A stretch of 64,000 nt of DNA, taken from the NCBI RefSeq assembly GCF_003473485.1, contig NC_053045.1, positions 51,688,494 through 51,752,493 of the forward strand, written 5' to 3'. Source of the stretch: Medicago truncatula (Eukaryota > Streptophyta > Magnoliopsida > Fabales > Fabaceae). This document shows, one piece after another, positions 23,134 through 35,999 of this stretch. Within the stretch, counting starts at the first letter, position 1, and each line of letters starts with the position of its first letter. The notes below the pieces were generated by a model. That model was given only the letters and a program-made list of their open reading frames with translations. It did no database searches and was not told the DNA's origin. The position numbers and the translations under genes were made by a program.

Positions 23134-26100
23134 CCGAACACCACATTTCCCACGGATTTCGATGAAACCTTCGAATAGAGTAGTTTCTTCCATCTACCCC
23201 CTTCATTGTGAGATTAGTCTATCTTTTTGAAGAATTCTGATTTTATTTCAAAACACAACTGAAATAAGTATTTGTATTTATCGTCTTACACTCGTCAAGG
23301 TAAATTATCTCCAATTAAGTTAACAATGGTGTGTGCTCGTCTCAATGTTTCATGTTCGATTTTTTTTAGTGTCAATTCTGATAACCTAATTTAACTTCTT
23401 AAAAAAACTTAATTAAGACGTAAAACCAAGTCATTTTATACTTCATTTTTGAGTCAACAACAATTTTGATACTAGAATGAGGTGGTTACTATCATTATAA
23501 TCGAAATTGTAAACACACTCTTTCATAGTTTATGAACTAAATTCTCTTGAGAAACATTTTTGAAGATCACAACAAAAAACAAAATGCAAAATCGCTCGCT
23601 AAAGAGACAATTGAGACCATGTTTGCTATTTTAATATAACGAAGGACCAGAAGGATGTGTTTGATCTGAAAAAAAACAATATCTACTGGATAAAATAGTA
23701 TTGGATAAAATATCACAACATAAGGCAGAACAACACATGATAAATTTTTTTGGTATTAAATAATTTTTGGTCTTATACAATTTTTTGTGGATAAAATGTT
23801 ATTTTAATATTTTAGACAACTTGTATGTGGGACAAAATGTTGTGTTGTGGTTTGGTGAGGGACAATAATTTCAGTTTTTGTCATGTCCCTCAAACAGTTT
23901 TACAAATCAAACATTTTACAACTGAAGTTGTCTTATCACGTCCTTCATTTTTTAGCAAATCAAATACATCATATGAACAACTTCTCGCATATGCAAATAT
24001 TGAAACGACTGTTTACTCCTTTATTTTTATTATTGATAATGACATGGATCTATATATAACGAAGAAAGAGAAAATAATTTGAGAAGCACCACTCAATATA
24101 GGCACTAACAAATTTCACTCTTAGATAATGAATGTTTCTATAGGAGTGGTGCTAATGGGGAAGCACTTTTCATGGGAAAGACTCTTTTCATGTGACAAAT
24201 TGACAATTACATAAAAGCTTTTAAATTGTCCAAAAATTATCTTTTTACTTTTATTTGGCGATTAAAAAAATCATCATTGTATTTTTTTCAGCATTATTAG
24301 GGTTTGTCTATATTACCTTATTTTTGAGCTTATTAAAAATAACTTATTTAAATAAATAAACTTATATGTAAATTTATAAATTTTCATTAAGAAAAATTGT
24401 ATCTTCATAAACTGTTTTTCATAAATTACTTAGACAAGTTTATGAATAATATGTAAAAACTTATTTATTTTCATAAATTGTTTTGTATAAATTTAAAAAT
24501 AAGTCAATTTCTTGACCCAAAAAAAAAAAAAAAAAAGTCGATTCAAAGAGGATTGTATAGCTTTTGATCGTTTGATTTCCTTAAAAAAAAAAAAGAGTTC
24601 TTTTAAGAATTTAAGACAATGTTTACCCATAAAAAAGAGTTTAATACTTTAATACATTAACCAACAAAGTCTAGCTCTTTCAAAACAACAAAACAATTAT
24701 TTTATTCATTTATTTTGTTATTTTAAAAGAGAAATAATATTGCTGCATTTTCAGAGATAGATTTGGACTAATGATATCTGATTAAGTTGAAAGAGATCTC
24801 TTACTATCTCATCTAATTGCTTTTAGATTCTATTATTATTATTATAGGTTGAAATTCAATTTCATCATATTAATATTATTTTGAAAAATCTTGTTCAAAA
24901 AATATTATTTTGAAAAATATGTCACTCGAAATCATGAGTACCTCATGTAAATTCAATATGATCAAAATAACAAAGTGTGTTATTAGTACATTTCATAATT
25001 TTAAATTATAGAAAAAACTAAGACCATCAAAAGTGTTTAAAGATGAGAATCATTCACACATGTCTAAAAGGGCTGCATGTTACCAAGCCAGTCAAAGTTT
25101 TGATTTTGATAAAATAATTACCATTATGTAGCAAATAGTAATTAATTAAGCAAATAGATTCAGAAAGATATATTCTTCCCTACCTAGCTTATCAAGCTAG
25201 TAAAATTCTCTTGGGTTGAGAGTTATGGTCACTAATTAAGCATTTAAGCTAGTTTTATGTTTTGTGTTGTGAAGCACAAAAGCATGGGACCAAGCACCGC
25301 TTATCTTTTAAGGGTTGTGACACTGACAGTGTAATGGAGATGCTTCCCACTTACAGTTCTTTCCCCTTTTTCATGTTCTTTATTTGTCTCTCTTCTTTTC
25401 ACAAACACCCACTTACTCTGTCTCTCACTAAATGTATGTTGAAGTGAAATAACATACTTGAGAATAAGCTGTAGCAATCAGCATGAATATTGGTCCACAG
25501 TGAGTGGAGTATAAAACCTACAATCGAATCGAAAGAGATTTAATAAATACATGTTTGAATTGACGATGAGTTTAGCAAATACATGGTTATGATCGTAATA
25601 AAAGTTACATCTTTAAGTTTTAGTACCTTAATTTTGTTAGACTTGATATAATTCAAAACATGAACCCAGTCTTTTTAAGGTCTCAGATTCCTTGCAATAA
25701 AAATATCATTAATTTTTTTTCATATAATTAAAATAATACAATTAATTTTAGATAATAAAGACCATTGGTTTGAAATCGGCCAAAATATCTGTAACTCTGA
25801 TACAGTTGCAACATAGAATCTATTTCCCTCTTTTAACAGTGCCCTTTTAAAAAGTGGGTGTCAATAAATATAGTATTAAATTTCATCTGTAAAATTAAAT
25901 AGATAAAAGTTGAAATGTATTAAATCAACTTGCATGGATTCCTAGAACTTATTCAGAATTCCTATACCAAATGTGCGATTTTATGGCTTTAGCTATATAG
26001 AATCAATTGCTCGATTTTGCTAAAGGCTGCCATGCTTTTAAAAAGAATAAGTATCATGAACAATTTAAAATTTATAAAGAATAAATACAAACAATTATAT

Positions 26101-27290
26101 ATATTTGTATCAGAAGCCCATATTATATATTCACACTAATGGGTGCTGCAAATAAATGAAAACTTTGGTGTAAGAAATGTGAAACCTTGTCTTTTCCCAC
26201 CTTGTGATTGTAAATTATATCCTTTTACTTGCAATAAAAGTTACATATATTGTCTTTATTACAACCAATAAAAGTTACGATGACGTAAATAAATGTTTAA
26301 ATTAGCTTTAAATTACAGGGGGAACTTTAAGTTTTTTTTTATAGGGGGTAAACCAAAAGACCCCCAAATAGCAGGGGTGTAAAAGTCTATTAACCCTAAA
26401 ATATATATAAATGTTTCTTGAGTATATGTTTGGAGGGGGAGGGAAGAATTTAATTTTAGTTCTTAAATTAAAGAAGCTATACAATATTTTATTTACAAAA
26501 TAAAATTAAGTGAAGTTGAATTATTATATAATCATATACCATGCTATACTTATCCAATATTCATGCCATTCTTTCAATTTTGTAAAGCATGTTACTCTAA
26601 ATAAATTCACCTACAATTTTTATTTTTAAAGAAGCTAAACTAGCTCAAGCCCACCAAAATTGATGATGAGGAGAATCAAATCCAAAATCTTGAGAGAAAC
26701 ACACTCCAAAGTTCCAATTCAACATCACTAGATCAACCCAAGTGGGTTTTTCACCTACAAATTTTTAGTTGGTCTTTGTAAATATTTTGCTTGCTTTTAG
26801 TCTCTAAAATATAGGAAATTTTACTTCTGATAATTGCTACTCCTATTTTGACATTAGAGTCTTTCTAATATTTGTTAATGGTGATTTGAGCTAGTATCTG
26901 AAATATGTGAACAATATTAATTTTAGTTCCTCAAATATGAATTATATAATGACTAATTTGAACATTACAAAAATATTCTTATATATACAAGTCAATTTGC
27001 ATCAAACTTAAAGATATTATAATTAAAATTTGATAGATACGCATTATGTAAAAATATTTTACATAATGGTCATCGAATTATATGAAGTAATACAAGAAAG
27101 TAGTAGACTAGTAGTATGACTAGACAGACCTAATGAACATATAAATCTTTTTAGATTATCAATGTCTATATATTAAACTCTCATGATAGAAAAATTAAAA
27201 GCAATGAGACGATCGTAGGGGTTTTAAATAAGAACACTTTGTTTGTTATATTTTCATTTTTTTATAAGCAAAAAGAGTTTTATTTGCAAG
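23134..27290. other. Gene-free AT-rich stretch
   Basis: It contains a degraded SINE-like segment (about 23310-23410), a probable MITE (about 23651-23969, ends GATGTGTTTGATCTG and CAAATCAAATACATC) and one clear SINE (listed separately). The open frames at 23825, 25262 and others carry no domain. Nothing else is supported. Confidence 0.4.
26606..26767 (-). mobile_element. SINE, minus strand, with target duplication
   Basis: Read on the minus strand it starts TGGGTTGATCTAGTGATG, has a degraded B box (GGATTTGATTCTC) and ends in GGTGGGCTTGAGC plus an AT-rich tail, matching the family of the SINE near 3.7 kb. TTCACCTACAATTTTTA (26606-26622) and TTCACCTACAAATTTTTAG (from 26750) form the target duplication with one inserted A. 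Confidence 0.7.
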
Positions 27291-27622
27291 TGTTAAAGAG
27301 TTCTACATCACAGGCCAGTTTATAAGTGGGAGTAATCCTCAACTCACAAGCCAGTTTTTTGGGGTTATGTTAGACCTAACCACGATTTATAAGATAGTAT
27401 CAGAGCCTCTCAAAGATCCATTTGACCACCTGCTATCAGGTTTATCAGGTCACTCATCATTTATGTCCACGAACCAAACCCAATAATGCTGGTTGTGAGG
27501 GAGTGTGTTAAAGAGTCTCACATCGGACAAACGATAACCTGAACATGTGTTATTAGTGAGGACAATCCTTACCTCACAAATCGGTTTTGTGGGGTTGTGT
27601 TAGACCCAAACACGATTTCCAA
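27291..27622 (+). mobile_element. TRIM-type miniature LTR retrotransposon
   Basis: Two direct repeats of about 105-117 bp act as LTRs: about 27291-27393 and 27506-27622. Both start TGTTAAAGAG and share GTGGGAGTAATCCTCAACTCAC-like then GTTAGACC(T/C)AA(C/A)CACGATTT. Just inside the left LTR is TAGTATCAGAGCC (27395-27407), one mismatch from the primer-binding site for initiator-Met tRNA. A purine run GTGAGGGAG (about 27495-27503) precedes the right LTR. The internal region is about 110 bp and non-coding. No target duplication was clear. Confidence 0.75.
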
Positions 27623-30582
27623 GAGTGGAACTACAATATTATTCGACATATTCAATTATATATTTTGAGTCGAACACAATTCAATTTTACAAAACTGGTT
27701 TGTAAAATTAGAACTATCTCTACTTATAAACTTATGTTGAAATTTATATCTTTTAATGTGAGACTTTTAATACATCTTCCTACGTTTAGAACTAAACATC
27801 TAAAGTGTATTATAATGATTATTTGATAGCAGATGATCTAACGAATTATAGATAAACTCTAATACCATTGTAAAATTTTGGTTGAGCCTAATTCAATAGG
27901 AATTTGTGAGTAAAAAATGCAACTTATATTCTCACCCCAATGGCATGCCATGCGGAAATAATATTGAAACAGTCGGCAAATTATAGGAAAGATTGAATGT
28001 AGTATGTAACAATAGTGTGCTGCATAAGATAATCTATACACCTAAGCCACTATGACCTTAGTGGGTTGAACATGATGATTTTTCATTTGGGTCCGAATGT
28101 GGAGGCCATGTGATGTGTTTTGTGTTGGTATATAAGGCAATCTTACTGTTTACGTTGTGAAGACAAAATAAAAAGATGAAAGATCTAGGACCTTTTAATG
28201 ACACCAGAATATGAGCTTTAATAGAAAGCTAATTATAATTATTGAATATTAGTAGAAACTAGAGAGCTACTACATAAGCAAAAGATACCATATATTTCGG
28301 TTTGATTATTAATTCGTTCTCGTATTGTATAGAGCGGGTTGCATGTCCACACAATAGCAAAAGACAATAGCAAGAAGAAGAGGAAATACACCAACCCTAC
28401 TAGTAAATGTTCCTTCAAAATTTCTTTGGCCTGCTCAAAACTAATTAAGTGCCAATAGCACTAGAGAGACCTTCTTTCAACACATTTGACAAAGTAAAAG
28501 CCACAAGTAATGATGTCCTGAAAGAAATAGGTAAAGGATTTGAGGGCTAATAAATTTATAAGCTTTCATATTAATTATGATGAAAGCAAGTAGATTATCA
28601 ATCATTGTCGCATGAGCTGACTTGTTATAATGTTTGAAAATTTTATGGAAAATAAATAATGATGTATTAGCAACACTCATTCATATAGGGCTCGTCATTT
28701 TGAGAATTGTTAATCCAACTATGTGTTGCAAATTCAACTATTCAAGCACCCTATTAAAGCACCCTACAAAACATTACAATACCCACCCCTCTCTACTTCA
28801 TTGAAGTATTCCTACTAAATTACTCCACATTATTTGTTTTAGCTTAAGTTAAAAGAAAATGCTAACAAGTGTTTTTGGAGCATTTTTTAAACATAAAAAA
28901 ATGTTTGATTTAAGTGTTTAGTTTTCTTCACCTTATTCAAGCTTGAGTAGTTTGATCTGCCCACTCTTTTTAATATTGGTATGTTAGTCAGAGTTAAGAT
29001 CTACTCCATTTAGTGCATCATCTATTTAGTTATGCTCATTATGGAACATGTTGCATCTTTTCCACACTCGTCGAACGAACCCTTACGCTCCATGTTCTCT
29101 CTTCGTCCCACACTTCACGTCGCCTCACAACCCATTCTTATATTCTCTTCATTCTATTGCTTTCGTCATTTCTCTTTTAACTTTTTGCTCATGATGTCGA
29201 CACTAGGATGACAACGATCAACATTGGGACAAACAAAGAGAGATGACAACGGCTAGCAGTGGTGGGAGGAAGAGGGAGTGTTGTATCGTGAAGAGGAAGA
29301 TGAACTCGTTACATGTTTCATTTTTTGTTATTGAACATATACTTATTTTTCAATTTTTAATCTAAGTCATTCGATATATATTTTTCATTTTTAATTTTTA
29401 ATTTATTTACATACTTTTTTTTTGTTTTTATACGAAGTGACAAGTACTACATGAAACTCACAAACACAATTGTGAGGTATCAGATTTGAATTCAGATGAA
29501 GGTGGTTTATGAAAGAAAGAAGAGAGGGGGGAAACAATAAATTAGGAAAATAAATATGAAAGCCTAACTCAATAACATGCATCCACTTGATTATCAACAA
29601 TTATTTATAATGTTTAAAAATCATATTTGAGTTAGGCATTGTGTGGTTTATGAAAGAAAGAAGAGAGGGGGGAGACGTAGGGAGAGATTAAGGGTTTATG
29701 AAAGAAAGATGGGGGGCACAAAGTAAGAATAATAGTATAAAGTAGATGCATGCTATTGCCTCTGAGGTACTTGTATAATATGTTGCCCTTGGTTGGGAAG
29801 TTTTACAATACACTACATCAATTATACTCCTACCCTTAAAAAAAATCTAAAATGCTAATTTTAACTTTTTTCAAAACCACACTCATACACCCCATCAAGT
29901 TTTATGGAATTAAAAATAATTGTTAAATTTTTCAGAATATACAATCAAAAGATAATAATTTTCAAAACATACCAAAAAGCTTTCTGAATGTTTTTCGGAT
30001 AGTAGCTACACAAAAATCAAAATTCAATTCTCTGTTGTGATTTGATTTTGCCGGTTATTGTACATAAACCAAATCAAGATTCAATTCTCTCTCCCTACAA
30101 ATTCATCTCATTTTCATTTCATCATCATCAACTATCCTTCACACAAAAACTCCAAAAATATTAAAAAAAAAAAATCGATTTTGAATTTTGATAGTTCGTA
30201 GGGATAGGGGTATAAATGTTGACGTATAGGGTAAATTTTCCCCTTGGTCGGTCCGTGGTAGATGGCCCATATCCATATAGTGATAACTTGTCCTTAGTGT
30301 TCGAAAAAAAATTCGTTTTTGTCTTGTCCCTTACCCCCATCCCATCCCTCACATTTGTCATGTTTTTGAAATAATTTTACAATCAAACACAGTACAGCTG
30401 AAATTGTCATGTCCCTTATTTTTTTAGCGGATCAAACACATCCTTTATTTCAAATCAAACCCATACTAAAGACAATTGGATTTGGTCGATCCAAAGTAGT
30501 CTTCACAAAAAAGAAAGTAAAGTTCAGTTATCATTTGGTATATAAATGTGTTCTTCTACTTTTATTTTGGATAATTAAAAAA
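27623..30582. other. Gene-free stretch
   Basis: AT-rich, without a recognisable coding region. A roughly 30-bp direct repeat GGTTTATGAAAGAAAGAAGAG followed by a G run occurs at about 29503 and 29645, with a partial third copy at about 29693. The segment at about 30340-30443 resembles 23880-23970, so both may be copies of one dispersed repeat. Confidence 0.4.
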
Positions 30583-30818
30583 GAACAAAGAGAACCAACA
30601 ATAGATTGGTTCAACTGGTAAGGGATTTGGGTCCCTTCAACATTTGGTTAGAAGTTTGATTTCTAGCTCATGTGTATGGAAAAATTTGGTTGAAAAGGAA
30701 GAACTCACCTTATATATCTCACATGTTCTTCGACATAGATTAGTACTACTAAATGGGATAGAAATTTCGTACCAATATTATTGTAACAAAAAGGGAAGAA
30801 AAAAAAAGGAACAAAGAG
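30583..30818 (+). mobile_element. SINE with 10-bp target duplication
   Basis: The head has GATTGGTTCAACTGGTAAGGG (A-box-like, about 30604-30624) and a B-box-like AGAAGTTTGATTTCTAGCTC (about 30649). The body runs to an A-rich tail near 30790-30808. GAACAAAGAG at 30583-30592 and 30809-30818 flanks it. The open frames at 30409 and 30644 fall in or across this element and are not genes. Confidence 0.65.
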
Positions 30819-31196
30819 TAAATAAAAAAAAATTGATGCCATATTCAGCATATCCCAGAATCTATGTAACACGAGAACTCCCTAATGGTCTTACACATAA
30901 AGTAAAGTAATATCTAGTGTTGAAGTAGAACTTGAAAAATGAACGGAAGATTTAGCCTTAAGCAAAGAATCTTCTTTATACTTTCTCAAAGAAAGATAAG
31001 ACAAAAGAAGTGACATTTCAAATCAAAATACTTCTACAATCCTCTTGCATATGTTCCATAGAAATAAATTATCAAAGAAAAACATTAAATGATAAACTCG
31101 ATTCCCTTGATTTTTAGTCACAGACTTTTTTGAGACTCTAAATCTATACATTAGAGCACCTAAATTGAAATAATTGTTTCTTGGTAGAAATATTTC

Positions 31197-33109
31197 ATGT
31201 CATCAACCGTAAGAGATCATAGGATAGTTCGCCGAATGACAAGCCTTCCTCGGAGCATAATGAGCTTTGTAGGAATAGGAAGAAGAAGAAGAAATCAAAA
31301 TGCAAACTTTCCATTACAATTTTTAGACCCTCCACAACCACAAAATTCCTTAGCAGCTCCAGAAGAATGGGCTTTTCACGATAATTTTGAGCAACAATAT
31401 GGCAACAAACATCCCTTCTTTTACGCTTGTCGTTTCAATGAAGCTATGAAGTTAGCAGAACAAGATCAAAAATTTGTGTTCATGTATCTTCATTCAGTAG
31501 ACCACCCTTTTGCAAACGTGTTCTGCAAGGAAACTCTGTGTTCGGAGCTAGTGATTCAGTTTCTTGATGTGAATTTTGTTTGTTGGGGTGCACTTACAGA
31601 TAGAGGAGAGGGTTTGCAAATGGTTTCAAGACTAAGGCCTACTAACTTTCCTTGTTGTGCTGTTATAAGTTCTGCTCCTAATAATAGCATAATTGTGTTG
31701 CAACAGGTTGGTTGAATTTTTGGGTTTGATTACTTAATATCACACCAATGCCTTTTATTTTTGTTTTGAATTTAATATGCAAGATGTTTTCAAGAAACAG
31801 ATGTATATAGTTTGTTATTGTTTAGACGTTTCTATTGCGATTTGTTATTTTTGTTAGGAAAAATCACATTGAAAATAGTTAGAAAAGTGACACAGAGACC
31901 TTATAAGTTGGTTTTCCATGGATGAACTAGGTCGAACATAAAAATTTAATAAGGTATTAAGGCGCGGGGTATTGTAATGTAGCCGGATAATTTGCTCGGA
32001 CCCCATCACTTCTCGTCAACCACCAAATGTTTAAAGTCAAAGTTTACTATATATATGGAAAATGCAACACTCATCCACTGTTCTTTCCATTTTATATGTA
32101 TTTGTGTGCGTGTGTGTGTTCAGTTAGAGGGACCACTCTCACCAACAGAGCTAGTTGAGATTCTACAAACAACATTGGAAGAACAAGGGCTGGCTTTTGG
32201 AAGTGATAAAGCTAAGCGAGATGAAAAGATCCGAGCAGATCGTAAACTCAGAGAAGAACAAGATGCTGCATATCTTGAGGCTTTGAAAATAGACAAGGTA
32301 GTTCAATGTGTATACTTCTAATATGAATTTATCTTGGTTAGGAATTCTAGCGCAACCAAGCATCTCAGGCCGTCCGATCAAGATAAGACTGCTAATATTT
32401 CAACTCTTGGCAAAAAATCAAAATATGCAATTGAAACTTGAAATGTATTGGATGTAGCTCCAGATGCATGATTGCAAAAAACTTAGGATTCTTCAAGCTC
32501 AAACTAAATATACTTGTTCATTGTTATTTTATTTCTAAACATTAATAACAAACTAACAATCCTAGTTAAATATAGGAAAAAGAAAGGACCAAAAGTTTAC
32601 CTTCAAGAGAGAGAGCTCAGAAGCCAGTGGAAACTCAAAAAAACACTAGAAATTATGAGAAGTTAAGGAGCAACCCTGTCAATGTTAGTAAATTTCGTGA
32701 GAATAACAAAGGAAATGGATCCACTGGTGAAAAGAATGGCAAGGGAATCACAAGTAGCGGGAACGCGACTCAAGTTGCACAGGTAATAAATTGTAGTCTT
32801 GCACAACAAAGAAACATGTCAAAAATTATGAACTTGTGTTGAACTTGAGTATATATATGTTTGTCAAACTTTTTGTTGCAGATACTCATAAGGTTTCCAA
32901 ATGGAGAAAGAAGAGAACATACTTTCCTATGCACGGACAAAATTCAGTCTATTTTCTCGTATATCGATTCATTAGGCTTGTCTGGAATTGAGAACTACAG
33001 ACTCATATCAAATTTTCCTAGAAGGGTTTATGGTGTTGATCAAATGAGAATGACTCTCAAAGATGTTGGCTTGTATCCTAAAGCTAGTTTGTTCTTGGAG
33101 CCTTTGTGA
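31197..33109 (+). CDS. UBX-domain protein, PUX10-like (UAS + UBX)
   Basis: Four exons: 31197-31706, 32124-32297, 32576-32782, 32882-33109, all phase 0 with GT-AG introns, giving 372 aa. Residues about 70-190 form a UAS (thioredoxin-like) domain (FVFMYLHSVDHP, NFVCWGA). Residues about 190-250 are charged and probably coiled-coil (KLREEQDAAYLEAL). Residues about 297-372 form a UBX domain (ILIRFPNGERR, FPR at 342-344, ASLFLEPL). In this family the UBX domain binds CDC48/p97, and PUX10 recruits it to lipid droplets for protein extraction. This protein has only about 60 residues before the UAS domain, so the UBA domain and hydrophobic hairpin of full-length PUX10 are missing. An upstream exon or a shortened paralogue would explain that. 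I saw no stop or UBA-like frame upstream that settles it. Confidence 0.87.
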
Positions 33110-33403
33110 AGAGGAGTCTCATAACCATGCTAACATGCACATGTACTTAGTGCCAAACATATATTTATTTGGATTCCTAGTGAATCAAAATGAAGGGGGA
33201 AAAAAATTATGTTGATATAAGCTATAAGCCTAGTAATTGTTTCTACTCTCTATGCAACAAATGTGGCATCAATTGCAGTTTTGATCTTCATATTTTTATC
33301 GATTTACCGAATTGATCCTCCTTTTTTAAATCAAATTTTTTGTCTCTCAACTCAAATTTTTAAAACAATGATAATGTGGTAAGTTTTTTTTATTGGTGTG
33401 GCA

Positions 33404-33604
33404 TAAATCCGGAGTAGTGATACATAGACCACCTTAGGTGGCATGTACCACTTGTACACCCACACATAATTTTGACAAGTGTCCTTGTGGTCCCTCCACA
33501 CACACAAAAAAGCTCACATATATTGTCCCTCACACACTCTTACATGGAGTGGTACAATATATGTATGAAAAAAAGTGTGTACATGAAACATTATCCTAAA
33601 TCCG
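33404..33604. mobile_element. Small hAT-like MITE
   Basis: TAAATCCG occurs at 33404-33411 and 33597-33604 around a 185-bp unit. The ends GGAGTAGTGATACAT and ATGAAACATTATCC are imperfect inverted repeats. An 8-bp duplication fits hAT elements; if the G belongs to the terminal repeat the duplication is 7 bp. Confidence 0.6.
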
Positions 33605-34255
33605 TAGATGTAGAATTATCTAAGTGGATTTATACAAAGTGGATGAGTTGACAATTGACATTTACCTCTGCTACTCATATGCAAGTGTTGCCGCATGAAC
33701 ATTTTAGGAAGGCAAATAGTTTATCGAAGGGGAAAATCTTCTAATCTACATTTAGGGATGTTTTCACGTTGGGGTGGACTGATTTTGACCAAATCCATTA
33801 CCCGACCCACTTAAATTTAATTTGTTTGGATTAGATAAAATACTTGTATTTTATAATGTCAATCCCCGAGTTAAGTTAACTCAATCCTATGATGAACGGA
33901 TTGAGCTGGTTGGGCCAACAAGAGATTAAATATAACTTTTAAACAAAAAATAAAAAAGGATATATAATTCCATCACATTCTATTTCACAAAAAATTTAAT
34001 ATTTAAACTAAGTTTCACTATTCAAAATTGTAAATTTACTTTAATATTAAGACAAAGAAACTATATAATCAAAAATAAAAATAAAAATAACAATTTTTCT
34101 GATGGGGTTGGATTCACGGGTTTGAAATCGTAAATCTATTATCCAAACACATGTTGGACCTAAATTTGAACAAGTTCGATAAAATATGGGTTGGTTTTGA
34201 TTATTAGATTGAGCGGATCATCCAAACTAATGAAGTAGTAAAACTTGATTTAACT

Positions 34256-34658
34256 TTTTTTTTAGGCTTAAATATGGAAATGGTCCCTGCAAATATCTGG
34301 TGTTTTGATTTTAGTTCCTATAAAAATATTTTTTTGGTTTTAGTCCCTGCAAATATAGAATATTTGGTTTTGGTCCTTGGTATTTTGCTTTAATCCTTGT
34401 AAAATCATTTCATATTGAAATTGGTCCCTATAATATTCATTTTAGTCCTCATTTTGAGGGACTAAAATAAAATATTCTACATATTACAAGGACCAAATCC
34501 AATATGAATCAATTTTACAAGGACTAAAACAAAATACCAAGGACCAAAACCAAATTTTTTATATTTGCAGGGACTAAAATAAAAAAAAAAATTACAATGA
34601 CTAAAACCAAAATGACGGATATTTGCAGGGACTATTTTCATATTTAAGCTTTTTTTTA
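34256..34658. mobile_element. Inverted-repeat MITE with GGTCCCTGCAAATAT ends
   Basis: The left end GGCTTAAATATGGAAATGG (34265) pairs with the right end CATATTTAAGC (34649). Inner copies of GGTCCCTGCAAATAT / ATATTTGCAGGGAC and TTTTAGTCC / GGACTAAAA continue the pairing through most of the 385 bp. T8A lies at 34256-34264 and 34650-34658, a possible 9-bp target duplication, though low complexity weakens it. Confidence 0.75.
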
Positions 34659-35099
34659 TAAGTCTTGTATTATATTATATTTTTATGGGCTAATTATTTT
34701 TATTTTTTTAGAATTGTGCTAAATATTGTTATTAGTAATTTAGTGGTGCAGCCTACGTTTGGAATTTCTTAGTATAGACGACAAATCAAGTTGTTCGTGT
34801 CTGTATGAGCTGAGTGTAGCCTCCGAACATTTTTTTCCGGTGATCAAATCTTGTCCAACAAGTAAAGAGCAATAAAAAAAGAGTTTAATAGTTATTTTAG
34901 CTTAAAGATTATGTTAGTATGATTGATTTTTTTATACATTCATTCAATGACTCTCACCACTTAAATGTTTAATGAGATATTTAAGTAACAATGTACTCCC
35001 TCCGTCTTGCAAGTATGTCATTATAGCAAATAAATAATTGATTAATTTTATATGTTATTTTACGAAAGCAATGAAACATTATATTTTGTTGGGTACTCA

Positions 35100-35340
35100 C
35101 TAGCCTTGAATGGACATGAATATTTCTACTAGTCGATATATTCAGTAGGTTCCTCCTCCTACAATTGGGTGAAGCTATGTTGTGACGGAGTTTGTGATTG
35201 GTCGTATCTAGAAGGCTCTGTGGAGGAGTAATTTTAGATCATTGTGGGTGCTTTGGGGTAGTTTTCTTTTATGTCTTGGTTATGTACAATTTATGCTAAA
35301 TGGTAAAAAGCTAGTTTGAATGGTTTTAGCCTTTTAGGCT
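35100..35340 (+). pseudogene. Possible LINE RNase H fragment
   Basis: Reading the plus strand, NWVKLCCDG (about 35165-35191) and, after a frame change, CGGVILDHCGCFGVVF (from about 35220) resemble the start of plant LINE RNase H domains. The fragment is short, frameshifted and followed by AT-rich sequence. Identification is by eye only. Confidence 0.4.
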
Positions 35341-35359
35341 AGTTTGGTGTTGAGGTGAT

Positions 35360-35660
35360 ATAAATTGAAGGGTTAGGTCTTTACCCCTATAATATATGAT
35401 ATTTTTTGTTTTTTTTCTGTAAAATTTTTATTTTTATTTACCTTTCTGTAAAATATTTTTGTTTTGATTTACCCCTTAATAGGCCAAACAAAAACGAAAA
35501 TTTCTTGAACAAAAAAAATAAAATTGGTTTTTGTTTGGCCTATTAGGGGGTAAATCAAAACAAAAATATTTTACAGGAGATGAATTAAAATAAAAATTTT
35601 ACAGGAGAGAAAAACCAGAAATAATCTATATTATAGGAGATAAAGACCTGAACAACTTTG
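35360..35660. repeat. Inverted repeat (MITE-like)
   Basis: AGGTCTTTACCCCTATAATATA at the left pairs with TATATTATAGGAGATAAAGACCT at the right. Inner blocks (TGTAAAATATTTTTGTTTTGATTTACCCC, AATAGGCCAAACAAAAAC) also have inverted partners around about 35515. No target duplication was found. Confidence 0.75.
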
Positions 35661-35999
35661 AAATTGGCCTGTAATTCAATTGGTGGATGAAGGTTTTGCA
35701 TGAATTTGCACCTTTTCTAATTTTTGTTGATCGTATTCTTTAGTTTTCACATAGTGACGATTCCATCTTTGGGTCGGATGCATGTCTTGAGCTAGGCTAA
35801 AGTACTAATACACCAAGGTTACCTTATCCTTATGATGTACTTTATCCTTAAGGCGTGATAATCTAGTAGTATTTGATATCTTTCCTTCTTTGAATTTTGT
35901 TCCTTCGGTTAATAAGTTTATAATGCAAGCTACGAGCCAAACCAAGTAGCACATTTGTCTATCAAAATAATAAAAAGCAGTATATGTTTACATTTGAAT

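Noticed and set aside
29081..29280. Gene-like C-rich segment
   Set aside because: No frame longer than chance and no recognisable motif on either strand.
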